Under the pieces are notes generated by a model. The model searched no databases. It was not told where the DNA came from and was given only the letters and a program-made list of their open reading frames with translations. 64,000 bases of DNA from Panopea generosa (lineage: Eukaryota; Mollusca; Bivalvia; Adapedonta; Hiatellidae), in the NCBI GenBank assembly GCA_029582155.1, contig CM055901.1:55844625-55908624 (forward strand). The letters run 5' to 3'. Both the position numbers and the translations under genes were made by a program. Below are positions 1 to 10,791 of this stretch, one piece after another (position 1 is the stretch's first letter; each line of letters begins with the position of its first letter).

Positions 1-394
1 GTAATAATGATGTTTGTCAGTGTTTAATGGAGACTTTTGAATATGCATGCAATGACATTGGTATTCCAATTAATACAAAAAGACCAGACAGCCCAAATAC
101 AAGCATGCAATAATGCAAGAAACTGATACTGTGTAAGGTTAGAATTCCAAAGGACAAAAAATTAAAAACAAAAATATTATTACTTAATGCTTCAAAACTA
201 AAGAAAATTAAATTGAGATTATTACAGTCAATAGATGGTTTATTGAATTTCTTTTCCGAAGCTATTCCTTCTGGGAAAGCATTTAATATCCGGTTTTATG
301 AAGCTATTTCAGATGCAAACTAAAAATCACCATTTGGCTAGAATCGCAGATGGGTATCAAATTACTATGAGAGCTTTTTACGGATGCTGCCGGT
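1..394 (+). mobile_element. DIRS-like retroelement relic, left part (RT end and start of RNase H)
   Basis: Broken frames read like the C-terminal reverse transcriptase of DIRS/Ngaro-type tyrosine-recombinase retroelements. A stretch near 50-115 resembles the family's segment with GIPINTKRPDSP. Bases 226-285 encode QSIDGLLNFFSEAIPSGKAF, followed by IRFYEAI, a block typical of these RTs. Bases 371-394 encode ELFTDAAG, the first RNase H motif, where the frame is cut by the insertion that follows. In-frame stops (for example after GAN near 319) and shifts show it is dead. The 5' end lies outside the window. The family call rests on motif memory; a generic DIRS, PAT or Ngaro assignment cannot be separated by eye. 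Confidence 0.7.
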
Positions 395-1025
395 GTAACG
401 TTATATTTTGACCCCGTTGAAAAATGAACCGAAAGGTCATTTTTCAATGTTGGAAATTGACCCGGGTCACATTTCAACACTAAATTATGATCAAAACAGT
501 CGTTGAAAACTGATCAGTGTTAAATTTTGATCAGACATGGGGCCATTTTTTAACGGTTTGTTAAATACAAGCAAAACATCACATGACCGTTGCAGCAGTT
601 AAACATAAGCCATGGTAAGCTTTTCAATCAACATTGAATACACAACATCCATCTATTATCCATTTATAACACACACAATGCAAGATACTGTTTTTATTTC
701 AATTAATAAAATTTTGTTTTAAAAGGAACGGCTTGCCTTTTTGAGTAACTTAGCGTAATTATACGTATTTTGTAGGTAAACGATACTTTAATTGGCGTAA
801 GAGCACTTCATTTGTTGCAGAGAGGCAACCTGGGGGGTAGTGTGTGGGAAGAGTGTCCCTCTCCCGCTGGTAGCGGTAATACTACTCTACTTCCGCTTTT
901 GGGATACGGGGAACCGTTCCGAAACTTGAATGTTAAATATCTTAAACACTTAACGGCTACATTCTTAGAAAATATGGTTGTTATCTAAACCAATGTTTTT
1001 CTTTAATTTTAAGCGTTATTGCTTA

Positions 1026-1069
1026 AGCACGCACGTACGCACGCACGCACGTACGCACGCACGCACGTA

Positions 1070-1112
<43 letters not shown>
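1026..1112. repeat. (ACGC/ACGT)n microsatellite
   Basis: About 85 bp of near-perfect tetranucleotide repeat with scattered GTAC variants, inside the TIR element. The reading frame across it (poly ARTH) is a repeat artefact. Confidence 0.95.
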
Positions 1113-2292
1113 CAAGTACACTGCGAATCAAGACGTAAAGGATCAAATCATGCATTCTAGTGAGTTTTACGGGCGAGGAGTATGACTAGTATTTACTCTA
1201 ATAGTTTTCTTTTTTATCTAAAACGCTTTTATTAAGAAAACACACACGCAGACACACAAAAACCTTAAGACTAAATTATATGATGTATAAAAAAGTGAAT
1301 CGTAATCGAGTTTCACTCCCAGTACTACGAGCCAAGACGTAGAGGAGAATATCCTCCACTACTCCTGAAAATTTGGGAAGGTGGTGTGTATGGCAGTGGC
1401 CTAGCTTGGTAAACCTGCAGGTTTAGACATTTTGATGGGGGCTTTGAGGTTTTCTGCCATATTTTGTTTAAAATGTTAATGACCAATGGTGCATTATCAG
1501 GGAGTTTGTGTGAATTTTTCTATGTAAAAACATATATCAATTACTTTTATTTTTCTGGGAAAAGTGAAGGCCTTGGCCTGCAGTGCCTTCGTGTAGCTAC
1601 GCCGGTGTGTATGTGTGTGTTGAGGGAGGGCATGTTCAGTGTGCCATGTACAGTGTGCCATGTATATTGCAGCTACTCCGTTAAGGATAAGCCCTACGAT
1701 ATTGCAGGAACAAAACAGATTGCAATTAATTAGATGGATCCTTATAGTTTCAGTCTTAACTGTGACGAGGTAGACTGGCTGTAATCCCCTTGTATTAAAT
1801 TACATCAAACTGTGCAGTTATTGCTTTGTCCTTTGATAACTTACAAGTATATTGCCAGCTATTGTAACTCTTAAAGTATATATACTTAAACAGTATATAT
1901 ATAAACGTAAAGTTATTTAACAAAAACATGCCTGTATCTGACATTTCCATATAACCTGATTCTTTATAACCTTATTTTTATATAGAAGGACAAATATCAA
2001 GGTTTGACTTTGTTGTCTGTTTTCTTTGTTTGTAATCAACAAAAATGAGCCTCTGAAGTAACAGAAAGGTTACTCTATCAACAACTTGTATCATTTGATT
2101 AAATCTATGTTTTCCCGCGGCAAATTAGAAAAAGTTATAAATAAGTACATATGAGTTGAACATGACGAGACGAAAATGTGACGTTCGCAATATCAAGAAA
2201 ACTACCAATAGGTCGAAGTTCAAGGTCACATTAACAAGTTGATTGAGTGTTATGGGTTTAATGCCACTTCAACAGTTGTCAGTTTTATAATG

Positions 2293-2478
2293 GCGGTCAG
2301 GTATCCTAACGGTTTTCCAGGAATTTATTTTTTATCGATCTTTGCAAGTAACTGAAAACTTCTCCACTTGAAACAGAGGCGGAGAACTTTTTGTCACAAA
2401 GAACGTGCCGGTCGGGAATCGAACCCGGGACATCTCAATTGACAAGCATGTACGCTACCATTGTGCTACTCAGGCGGG
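2293..2478 (-). mobile_element. tRNA-derived SINE, minus strand
   Basis: The minus strand has a tRNA-like head (about 2478-2405) with A-box-like TAGCACAATGGTAG and a clear B box GGTTCGATTCCC, then a body (TTTCAAGTGGAGAAGTTTTC and flanking) shared with the copies at 8390, 23341, 33357 and 33739. The head differs from those copies, so it may be another subfamily. Not a functional tRNA gene: acceptor pairing is poor and the body follows directly. Confidence 0.65.
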
Positions 2479-3330
2479 TTCGCATTCTCAGTTAGAAGAA
2501 CAAGTCGGAAGTAGGTACAATGCTATTTCTTCCGAAACCCTTGAGAAGTCAATGTCACCTATAAATAAAAAAATGTGCCCGGCCTTCCTGAGTTATTTCC
2601 TTAAAAAAATCTAGATGGGAATCTAAACTTTTTGTAATATGGCATTGCATCTGCAGTGTCCAATGTTGCTATGATTACAAATTGTTGCTATAGCAGTTAG
2701 TGATAAAAACAAAACAAAAATTCCTTTTCAAACTGACATTGACAAAATCCATGCGAGCCATTTAATTTAACCATATCATTATATAATGCAAAATTCCCTT
2801 CAAGAGCAATGAACAATCTGCTTTGTCGTTTATGTTTATGCTGTTAAATCTATTTACATATTACAAAAAAAGTTAATGACTTGCATAAAATATAGGAATG
2901 TATTGGTAGAAAAACAATGTATGTCCGTAAGACAGCGCGTTGGACTATTCGTACTGCTTTGTCAATAGATACTAAAATATTAATTGTTATACACATGCAC
3001 TTTTCACACACAAGTGAGTGTTATCAAGTTTTGGGTTCTATATCTGTTTCTGAGTTATTACACGTTTTAAGTTAGGAAATAAGTTTAACCAAGAGGTTTG
3101 TTGTGGTTATAAACAAATTTTATTTCTATTTTTAATATAGAAATTGGATGGGGCCACAAATGCTTCCAACATTAAATATGGCCCTCTCCGTGGGTAAGAT
3201 GAGTGTTAAATATGAAAAATATACAAATGCAGAGAATGGAGATAATTGTTGTCAATATCACCATCCGAGGTATGTGACCTAGCTGGGAGACTATGTTTGA
3301 TAACACCAGGGCGTTAGTGTAGTTTTAAAT

Positions 3331-3537
3331 CAATCGCATGTAAAGTTGCTGAGATATGTGCATGATATCAAGTTGCACGGAAAACTTTAACCAGTCGAAC
3401 AATGGTCGTAATTTGCATTAAATTCAACCAAGAGTTAAATAATTTGATTGTTTGATAACCCTGAATCAATCAAATAGGTGGTTACTGAGATATTTGCATG
3501 GTAGTAAATTGCATGCAAAGTTTTAACCGAAAATGTG
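3331..3537. repeat. Imperfect direct repeat, about 136 bp apart
   Basis: Two blocks (about 3331-3395 and 3467-3537) share CTGAGATAT-TGCATG and a following AAAACTTTAACC/AAAGTTTTAACC, both beginning with an AATC motif. A short (GA)n tract follows at 3561-3590. Confidence 0.55.
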
Positions 3538-3728
3538 TCGCCGATGTCAGGGTAACAAAGAGAGAGAGACGGAGACATAGAGAGAGAGAGTTGATGTAGG
3601 AATGCTTATCGCATTCTTAACTTATGAAACAACAACTTCATTAACGAAAGGCAATCCTAGCAAACACCATTCCGATACCACACGTGTTATCGCCAATAAA
3701 ACAATGTATCTATAGCATACCGGCCATT

Positions 3729-3817
<89 letters not shown>

Positions 3818-3834
3818 AAGGACTTGTTCAATTC
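3729..3834. repeat. (TA)n microsatellite
   Basis: About 100 bp of alternating TA with one TTTA interruption, near the right end of the TIR element. Confidence 0.95.
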
Positions 3835-4058
3835 CTTGATATATATCTTATACCAACATTTTCCGGTTATAATTCACTCTTTTTATCCACGAGAACATCC
3901 AAATTTATAATATAAGTTTTCAATGTTGAAATGTGGTCGACTATTCGGTCAGTTTCCAACTGTAGGTGATCAGTTTTAATTGTTAAAAATTGATCACTCA
4001 TCCGTTGAAAAGTGATCCATTGGGTCAGTTTTAAACGGGGTCAAAATTTAATGCCGGT

Positions 4059-5270
4059 TCTTCTTAGCTGGGACGGAGTGCAAATTTCCAGGGTGATTGG
4101 ATATACTTAAAATGGCCCGCATACTGAAGTGACAAGTATTTGATAACATTACTTACTAAGTATTACTTCCAATCGTGCTGGCATTCAATATATGATGCCA
4201 TAACTTTAAAGGTAAGAAGGTGAAAAAAAGATCAGACAACTTATCTATAGTTGAAACAATTGATAAAAAGTCAACAAGAAATAAACAGGTCATGTCCTTA
4301 ATTCGTCAGTCAAATTTGAACATACTAGTGCATAGATATTCCTGGCAATCAGAATAATATTTGTTTCAGTGGGCAGAACTTTGGGAGTTGCTTCCAGATT
4401 GGGCATCCAGAACACCAACAGCAGTTCCAGAATTATTTCTTCACCTTTTCAACATGAAATAAACAGGCTGTTTGATGCTTCCATGGCAATAAACACGCAG
4501 AAAACGTACCAAGCGGGAAAGGCTTCATTTCAAAATTTTAGATTCAGCATGTCGTATAATTACACATGGCCTCCTCTTTTGTGGCATATAGTTGAATATA
4601 TTGCTTTCAGGTCACAAAATGAGTATGTATATAGGACTGTTAGTTTCCATATTGCTCATATAATAGAAAATTAAATGTATATACATGTATGCACTTTAAA
4701 ACTTAGATTATTTTTAGGACAATTCAAAGTATAGATCATTGACTCATCAATCATACGAACTGCCTTCCATTAATCTACACACAGGCCGGATGGTGTACAC
4801 TGAAGCAGTTAGGGGAAAGTATTCATTTGCCCGGGCATGACAATGCACCAAATTATGGATAGAGTTAGTAACATTGGTTAATACACTGGACACGACATTG
4901 GTCAACATAAGCTAGTATATAGAATTCATTTGTTTAAAGTCAGTTACGAATCCGCTTCTTGCAAACCTACCGGATAATGATCTGGAATTCTTCCACGTCT
5001 TAGATACAGGAATGAATTGGAGCATAAACACTTAAAAATGTCCGTGTAAAGGTTAGTACTTGCAATGGAAAATATTTTTTTAAAACACGGTTGTGTGCAC
5101 ATTCAATATCCCGAAATAATGGAAAGTTCTCCAGAATTGTATTCTGACTCTATACATTTGACAAAAATATGTTACAATTTAATGTTGAATGTCCTTCAGG
5201 GTGGTCATTTTAAATTCTTACAGACTGATGAGGCATATTTCCCTGACGATGCAGTAATCGATCCATAGCT
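4059..5270 (+). mobile_element. DIRS-like relic, right part: RNase H, tyrosine recombinase N-domain, SGNH hydrolase remnant
   Basis: RNase H resumes after the duplicated target with FQGDWIYLKWPAY (about 4086-4124) and continues in broken frames to a linker reading WASRTPTAVPELFLHLF (about 4400-4450). A 101-codon frame at 4369-4674 then matches the SAM-like N-domain of tyrosine recombinases: ASMAINTQKTY (residues 38-47) and WPP (67-69). The catalytic R-H-R-Y part is not seen. From about 4830 frames resemble an SGNH hydrolase: GMTMHQIMDRV near 4835, then a frame at 5065-5268 with DSIHL (5147-5161), like the family's C-terminal DxxH block, and LNVLQGG. Hydrolase domains are known in some Ngaro-type elements. 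Stops and shifts make it nonfunctional. Confidence 0.65.
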
Positions 5271-5606
5271 GGGTTAGATAATTGCTGTTCCGCCGCTTTA
5301 GAGCCCACAATTTACATTTATGGCGGGACACTCATACATGTGTTTCTAGATACACGTTTGCATGCCATGGCATTTATACCAAACATCACGAATAACAGTT
5401 TTGATGAATAGCAGACCGAATATAGGTTGAATTTAACAAGTAACTTATGATTCGGATATCTAGAGTATAAATTTTTAAAATAATATTTTATAACTGACAT
5501 GCAGTCTGTAACAGAAATATTATATAGGATTGTCCGGAATAGGTGTAACCCCACCATTGATTTTTGTTCTTTATTCTATAGTAAATAATAAAAGTTTGAA
5601 GGCTTG

Positions 5607-6022
5607 TCATTCATAGAGGGTCCCAAATGAAAGAAGTGAAACCTACATTTTACTGTTTGTCAACCTCTGCACTATCAAAATATGATGAGAAAAGTAGGGG
5701 TCATGTGCCATATAAGAGATTTTTTTCTGCTCAGTGTGTACACTGGTGACAAAGTGAAAGTAGACTTCCGAAATCATGAATTCATACCCCAATTTCCAAG
5801 CATCATTTTTTTTTTCTAAATTCACAATTCAAACATGACAATGCTATCAAAATGTTCAAAATACATCAATAATGCCATTCAAATAAAAAAATGAGCATTA
5901 AAATAAGGAAAATGCATTTTTAAGGAAGAAGAATTGAGGGTTATTTATAACCGCCATTATGCGACTACCCCACGGAAGCACTTCCTTTTCGCAATGGTGG
6001 CACTATGCCAATAGGTATTGCA
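5607..6022 (+). repeat. Dispersed repeat, copy 1 (second copy at 29058)
   Basis: About 400 bp aligning by eye along its whole length with 29058-29452. Both share CTTGTCATTCATAGAG, TGTTTGTCAACCTCT, CAGTGTGTACACTG, AACATGACAATGCT, GGAAAATGCATTTTTAA and CCATTATGCGAC in the same order. Divergence is scattered, with indels. No coding capacity or known family is recognised. Orientation is arbitrary. Confidence 0.8.
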
Positions 6023-6036
6023 TTGTTTCCAATTGT

Positions 6037-6870
6037 CCGAAATAGTATTGATCTATTTCCGATTGTCAAGAACATCTATTTAAATTTGACTGGCTATAAT
6101 ACAGGTCGGTAGTCAAAACATTTAATTAATTTCCGATGTTCCGGAATATCTATATAATAATAATTTCCGATGTTCCGGAATATCTATATAATAATAATTT
6201 CCGATGTTCCGGAATATCTATATAATAATAATTTCCGATTGTCTGGAATGAACTTCATGATATTTCGGATTGTTCGGAATATCTATATGAGTGTCTTTTC
6301 CGATTGTCCAGAATGATGGTATTTCCGATTGTTCGGGATATACATGAGTGTCATTTCCGATTGTCCAGAATGATGGTATTTCGGACTGTCCGGAATGATG
6401 GTATTTCCGATTGTTCGGAATATCCATATGAGTGTCATTTTCCGATTGTCCGGAATGATGGTATTTCCGATTGTTCGGAATATATATACAAAAGTCATTT
6501 CCGATTGTTCGGGATATACATGAGTGTCATTTCCGATTGTCCAGAATGATGGTACTTCCGACTGTCCGGAATGATGGTATTTACGATTGTCCGGAATGAT
6601 GGTATTTCCGATTGTTCGGAATATCCATATGAGTTTCATTTCCGATTGTCCGGAATGATGGTATTTCCGATTGTCCGGAATATATATACAATAGTCATTT
6701 CTGCTTGTCCGGAATGTACTCGATAATTAAAGTAGTTCTACTTGTTCGGACTGTATGACATTTTTAAAGTAAAGAAACATTCCATGTCAGTCCGGAATAC
6801 AAAGAATGACTGATGTCAAAATAATCAGACTGTTATGCGAATTAAAATATTTTTTCCGACTGTGGGGAAT
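6037..6870. repeat. Minisatellite of hairpin-forming TTCCGATTGTCCGGAA units
   Basis: More than 20 degenerate units, each centred on TTCCGA-TTGT-TCGGAA or TTCCGATTGTCCGGAA, an inverted repeat. Left part: three 33-34-bp units joined by ATATCTATATAATAATAA (6128-6236). Middle (6240-6680): about 23-bp TGATGGTA units alternating with longer ATATCCATATGAGTGTCA units. Right part is degraded. The frames on both strands translate the repeat and are not genes. Confidence 0.9.
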
Positions 6871-7001
6871 CATTTTTTAAATGAATGCTCTTGAATATGT
6901 TCATAGTTAATTGTTATAACCAGCTATGTCCAATTTGATACCCAACAAATTATAAAATATATTGATAAATGTTTATCATTCTAATTTCTCTTTTCATAAT
7001 A

Positions 7002-7392
7002 AAATGCCAGGGTGTGGAATTATACCGTGTCTGTAGCGTGGTATTTCAGTTTGACATGACTTATAATACTGTCTCATAATAATATGCCAGCGTGGAATTA
7101 TACCGTGTCTGTAGCGTGGTATTTCAGTTTGGCATGACTTATAATACTGTCTCAAAATATGTCAGGGTGTGGAATTATACCGTGTCAGTAGCGTGGTACT
7201 TCAGTTTGGCATGACTTATAATACTGTCTCAAAATATGTCAGGGTATGGAATTATACCGTGTCTGTAGCTTGGTACTTCAGTTTGGCATGACTTATAATA
7301 CTGTCTCATAATAATATGCCAGGGTGAGGAATTATACCGTGTCTGTAGCGTGGTACTTCCGTTTGGCATGATTTACAATACTGTCTCATGAA
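7002..7392. repeat. Tandem repeat, 5 copies of about 74-81 bp
   Basis: Each unit contains GGAATTATACCGTGTC, GTAGCGTGGTA and CATGACTTATAATACTGTCT. Unit starts fall near 7006, 7086, 7159, 7237 and 7318. Divergence between units is low. Confidence 0.93.
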
Positions 7393-7561
7393 GACTTTGT
7401 CCTGATATGATTGGACAATTGTTGAAGGCCATGCTAAACAGCAACCATACAAAACAATCATATTTTGCAACAAGATAAGAAATATAAAGATAACCATTAG
7501 GAAATGTCATGCTATATGTTACATGAAATCACGTTTCCTAATCGAATAAAATAGATGACTA

Positions 7562-7843
7562 GAAACCTGTCGTCCAGGATTTAACCGACTGTCCTGACGT
7601 CTGTTCGAAACGCTACTCAGTTGCATACTTGGGAGGTTCTTCGCCACGGTGTGTTGAAACCTGTCGTCCAGGATATTACTGACTGTCCTGACGTCTGTTC
7701 GAAACGCTACTCAGCTGCATACTCGGGAGGTTCTTCGCCACGGTGTGTTGAAACCTGTCGTCCAGGATATTACTGACTGTCCTGACGTCTGTTCGATACG
7801 CTACTCAGCTGCATACCCGGGAGGTTCACCACCACGGTGTGTT
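7562..7843. repeat. Tandem repeat, 3 exact-length 94-bp copies
   Basis: Units begin GAAACCTGTCGTCCAGGAT at 7562, 7656 and 7750 and end CACGGTGTGTT. Only a few substitutions separate them, so the duplication is recent. Unrelated to the arrays on either side. Confidence 0.95.
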
Positions 7844-8389
7844 TGATCTTTTATTTTTCTTTATATGAAGCATCCATCTTTATTTTGATTTAGCCGCTCG
7901 GGTTTAAATACACTAAAACGTACACATGCATATTTATATTTTTTCGTACGACCTGTATGTTGGAACACAACATAAAAATAACAATAACATTTATTTTTAA
8001 AGACGAATTTAATATTTACATATAAATAAAACACCGGGAAAAACTAAAATACATTGTCATCAATAAAACATACAGAGACATAATTATATAGATGGTAAAA
8101 TAAGATGACATTGTTGCACAGTCGGTCTGTCCTTCAATGTCATGTTTCGTGTAGAATGTTAATTTTGGATTGTTTCTTAAACGTAGACATCGCATTTAAT
8201 ACTGGTTTGTTTGATAATTTACCTCTGTATATACATTGTATAACAATCAAAGACCTAAATGGCCGGAGATCTATCTCATAGGAAATAGAAATTAATGTGC
8301 TACACAAAATAACAAATACCAGGCACATCGATTGATGATAAAGACATTGGACTTAAAGACATTAATGCTTGTGATTTATTTCTACTCAC
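7844..8389. other. No gene seen
   Basis: AT-rich sequence without a recognisable exon, repeat or RNA; short frames only. Confidence 0.5.
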
Positions 8390-8527
8390 TCGATATCAAT
8401 TCGAGGGCTAAAACCCTTACTTTCCGGTGATCCCGGAAGGAAGCAAACCCATCTTCGCAAATAACTGATAATTTTCCACTTGAATCAGTGATGAGAAACA
8501 AATGAAAATGAGATGTTATGTCATATC
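8390..8527 (-). mobile_element. SINE body, head replaced by a tandem array
   Basis: Matches the body of the SINEs at 33357 and 33739: CTCGAGGGCTAA, a CCGGTGATCCCGGAAGG palindromic block, TCTTCGCAAATAACTGATAA and TTCCACTTGAATCAGTGATG. On the minus strand the tRNA-like head should lie above 8527, exactly where the 63-bp array begins. Confidence 0.75.
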
Positions 8528-9036
8528 GATCATCACGGACAACATGGCTGGGTGGGGGAAACACGACCCCTGGATAGATAGTAAGATGTGCTACTATCAC
8601 GGACAACATGGCTGGTTGGGGACGACCCCTGGATAGATAGTAAGATGTGATATTACCACGTAGAACATGGCTGGGTGGAGAAACACGACTCCTGGATAGA
8701 TAGTAAGATGTGCTACTATCACGGACAACATGGCTGGTTGGGGACGACCCCTGGATAGATAGTAAGATGTGATATTACCACGTAGAACATGGCTGGGTGG
8801 AGAAACACGACCCTTTGATAGATAGTCAGATATGCTGTTATCACGGCGAATATGCGCGGGTGGAGAAACACAACCCCTGGATAGATAGTCAGATGTGATA
8901 TCACCACGGAGAACATGGCAGGGTTGAGAAACACAACCCCTGGATAGATAGTCAGATGTGATATCACCACGGAGAACATGGCAGGGTGGAGAAACACAAC
9001 CCCTGGATAGATAGTCAGATGTGATATCATCCGGGC
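8528..9036. repeat. 63-bp tandem array, 8 copies, probably derived from the SINE head
   Basis: Copies are marked by AACATGGCTGGGTGG or variants at 8543, 8607, 8666, 8729, 8788, 8850, 8914 and 8977. Copies 2 and 4 share a short form (GGTTGGGGACGACC) and copies 3 and 5 a long form, indicating a dimeric 122-bp duplication. The unit order ATCACCACGGAGA - GGAGAAACACAACCCCTGGATAG - TAGTCAGATGTG follows the SINE head order ATCTTTACGGAGA - GAGGATTTGAACC - ACGACCCC. Unit length is near a multiple of three, so long frames open by chance. Confidence 0.9.
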
Positions 9037-9238
9037 TAACAGAGCTAGTCACTTTTCATAGTAGTTTTGTAAACGGAACTGTATAATAATTTAAGTAGCT
9101 TATGAAATAATTGAATTTTGAGGGCCTCATGGAATATTGAATTTGTTCAAATGCGTTCTCTCGTTAATAAAAGTTTATTATTATTATAATTATTATCATT
9201 ACTTATCGCTACTTAAATGTACATGTAGCCTGTTTCAG

Positions 9239-9367
9239 GTAAGGCGAGAATTTGAGAAAAAGACTTCTCCCTACTGGGAATTTAGTGTAGTGGCGGGAGA
9301 GGGCCGAGCCTTAGTATCATTTGCCAAACTCAACCTGAATGCGAAGATATATTTATTCATATTTTAG
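9239..9367 (+). CDS. Possible coding exon or exon relic (unassigned)
   Basis: A polypyrimidine-flanked acceptor (GTAGCCTGTTTCAG, ending 9238) precedes an open stretch with coding-like composition reading RREFEKKTSPYWEF, then GEGRALVSFAKLNLNAK and a stop at 9365-9367. The core (aromatic WEF, then RAL-S-AKLNLN) recalls the strand pattern of NT-C2 domains of EHBP1/EEIG type, but this is only an impression. No donor site was found before the stop, and no partner exon was seen on the plus strand. It could be a terminal exon, a retro-inserted fragment or chance. Confidence 0.15.
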   Translation, partial: VRREFEKKTSPYWEFSVVAGEGRALVSFAKLNLNAKIYLFIF

Positions 9368-10637
9368 GAGTAATCGTACAAGTAAAAGCATCTTCCGCAC
9401 CAGAGGTTTAAATTGCCAAACAGTGTCCTTTAAACATGATCAGTAACTAACCGACCGCATTAAAATACTCATTAAATGCTGACAATCTCGCACACAAAAC
9501 TTTATAATGCAGCTATCACTTGCTGTTTTGCAATTATTTTCGATATACCATTCCTACATTTGCTTTTATCTCGAGCCTATGTAGGCCTCACTACACTGTT
9601 GAATTCAGTTCGTTTTTTTATATATAAAATAAGGTAAAGGATTTACACGGTAAAAACAATTTTCTCAAAGAATCTTTTTTAAAGCTTTTTTTATAGCAGA
9701 ACTGTATCTTAAAATAAAAATACACAAACACTGGTCGGTTGTTCAGCTTGTTTTATTAAAGACAGTGAAGTGACATCAAAAGATATTTTTTAAAGATTTC
9801 ATGCTCATAAATACATGCATCTAAAATCCAATGGCAGTCATTGTTTTACCACCAGTGGTGTGCCGCCTTTTGCTTTACTCATATACAACAATCAATCACA
9901 GATCCTATGAACCGTTTTGAAAATATTTCAAACCAAGTTAATAGGACTTTGTTTAGTTGTAATAATCTTGCTACCATGACAAAACAGGGGCACAATTGTG
10001 TAGTGAGACCTTAATATGACTATGCAAAATTCTGACAAAAGTTCCAGTATTTAATGCATGAAACGAGGTTGTTTGACTGCAAACTGATAGTACAAAATGG
10101 TCATGTAATATCTACACAGAGATCTTGCACATGCAAAAGTTAAAAGTTCCTTATACACAAAACACACATGTTAGAAAAAAAGTTAATAATGTTGTTCCAC
10201 CAAAATGATGTAATTTTCTTCTTTGCAAAATGGGACGTGTGCTGATTTTATTGCGGCCGTATTACACAAGTTGTTTTTATTTACATAAAAGTGATAATGT
10301 CATACACGTTTTGCACGTGGTACAGATATGGTCATAAAAAAATAACTGCGAGAAAAACACAATAATCATAAATATACAACTACTGTCTGCAAAGTGAAAA
10401 CAACATGTACAATAGTACTGACAACCGTGTTGGAATTTTTACATCCCCGTCAACACCTATACGATAGGCAATTACATATACTAACGTGTACAATAAGATC
10501 ACATCTACATATAATATAAAACATTCAAATATGTACCAACCCCTTAAAAGAAAAAAAATAAACCAGTTTCTCATCTTACGATCAATGCGCATTGTAAATG
10601 CGCACAATTAGTAGTTTTAGTTTATATATGATAATTT
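9368..10637. other. No gene seen
   Basis: AT-rich intergenic-looking sequence with scattered homopolymers; no exon, tRNA or transposon motif recognised. Confidence 0.5.
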
Positions 10638-10791
10638 TTGCTCGATTACGTAGAAAGCTCAAAGCTTGTATGGACCGCTCTTAAATCTGCATCCTGCGTA
10701 GGACCAGTGCTGAAAAATGTTTTGCAGGCATCAAGTCGAACTGGGAATCGAACCCACAACCTCTGGCGTGTGCAGCCACAATTAGTAAAGA
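10638..10791 (-). mobile_element. tRNA-derived SINE, family B, copy 1
   Basis: On the minus strand a tRNA-like head (B box GGTTCGATTCCC near 10740-10755) is followed by a body ending GAGC..TTCTACGTAATCGAGC. A second copy at 44138-44311 shares GCTCGATTACG, TGAGAGGCATC/TGCAGGCATC, AGTCGAACTGGGAATCGAAC-like sequence and the order of blocks. Confidence 0.7.

Larger units (their letters stand above)
395..4051. mobile_element. 3.66-kb TIR element inserted in the RNase H of the DIRS-like relic
   Basis: Both ends carry the inverted motif ATTTTGACCCCGTT (about 405-418 on plus, about 4033-4047 on minus). Subterminal sequence (401-545 and 3905-4051) is built of degenerate TTGAAAA-x-TGAYC units, some forming hairpins (for example 418-446). 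A 7-bp TGCCGGT flanks it at 388-394 and 4052-4058, a likely target-site duplication. RNase H sequence stops at 394 and resumes after 4058, which fixes the limits independently. No transposase is recognisable, so it is probably a non-autonomous DNA element. It contains a SINE, an (ACGC)n tract, a (TA)n tract and a short direct repeat. The left end has about six bases (GTAACG) outside the matched TIR, so the exact terminus is uncertain. Confidence 0.65.

Noticed and set aside
6218-6639. Overlapping frames on both strands across the hairpin minisatellite
   Set aside because: They translate the tandem unit; both strands are open for the same reason and no start context or domain exists.
8597-9052. 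Repeat protein of 151 residues (HLTIYPGVV repeats)
   Set aside because: Unit length near 63 bp keeps frames open by chance; the array is explained by SINE-head duplication.
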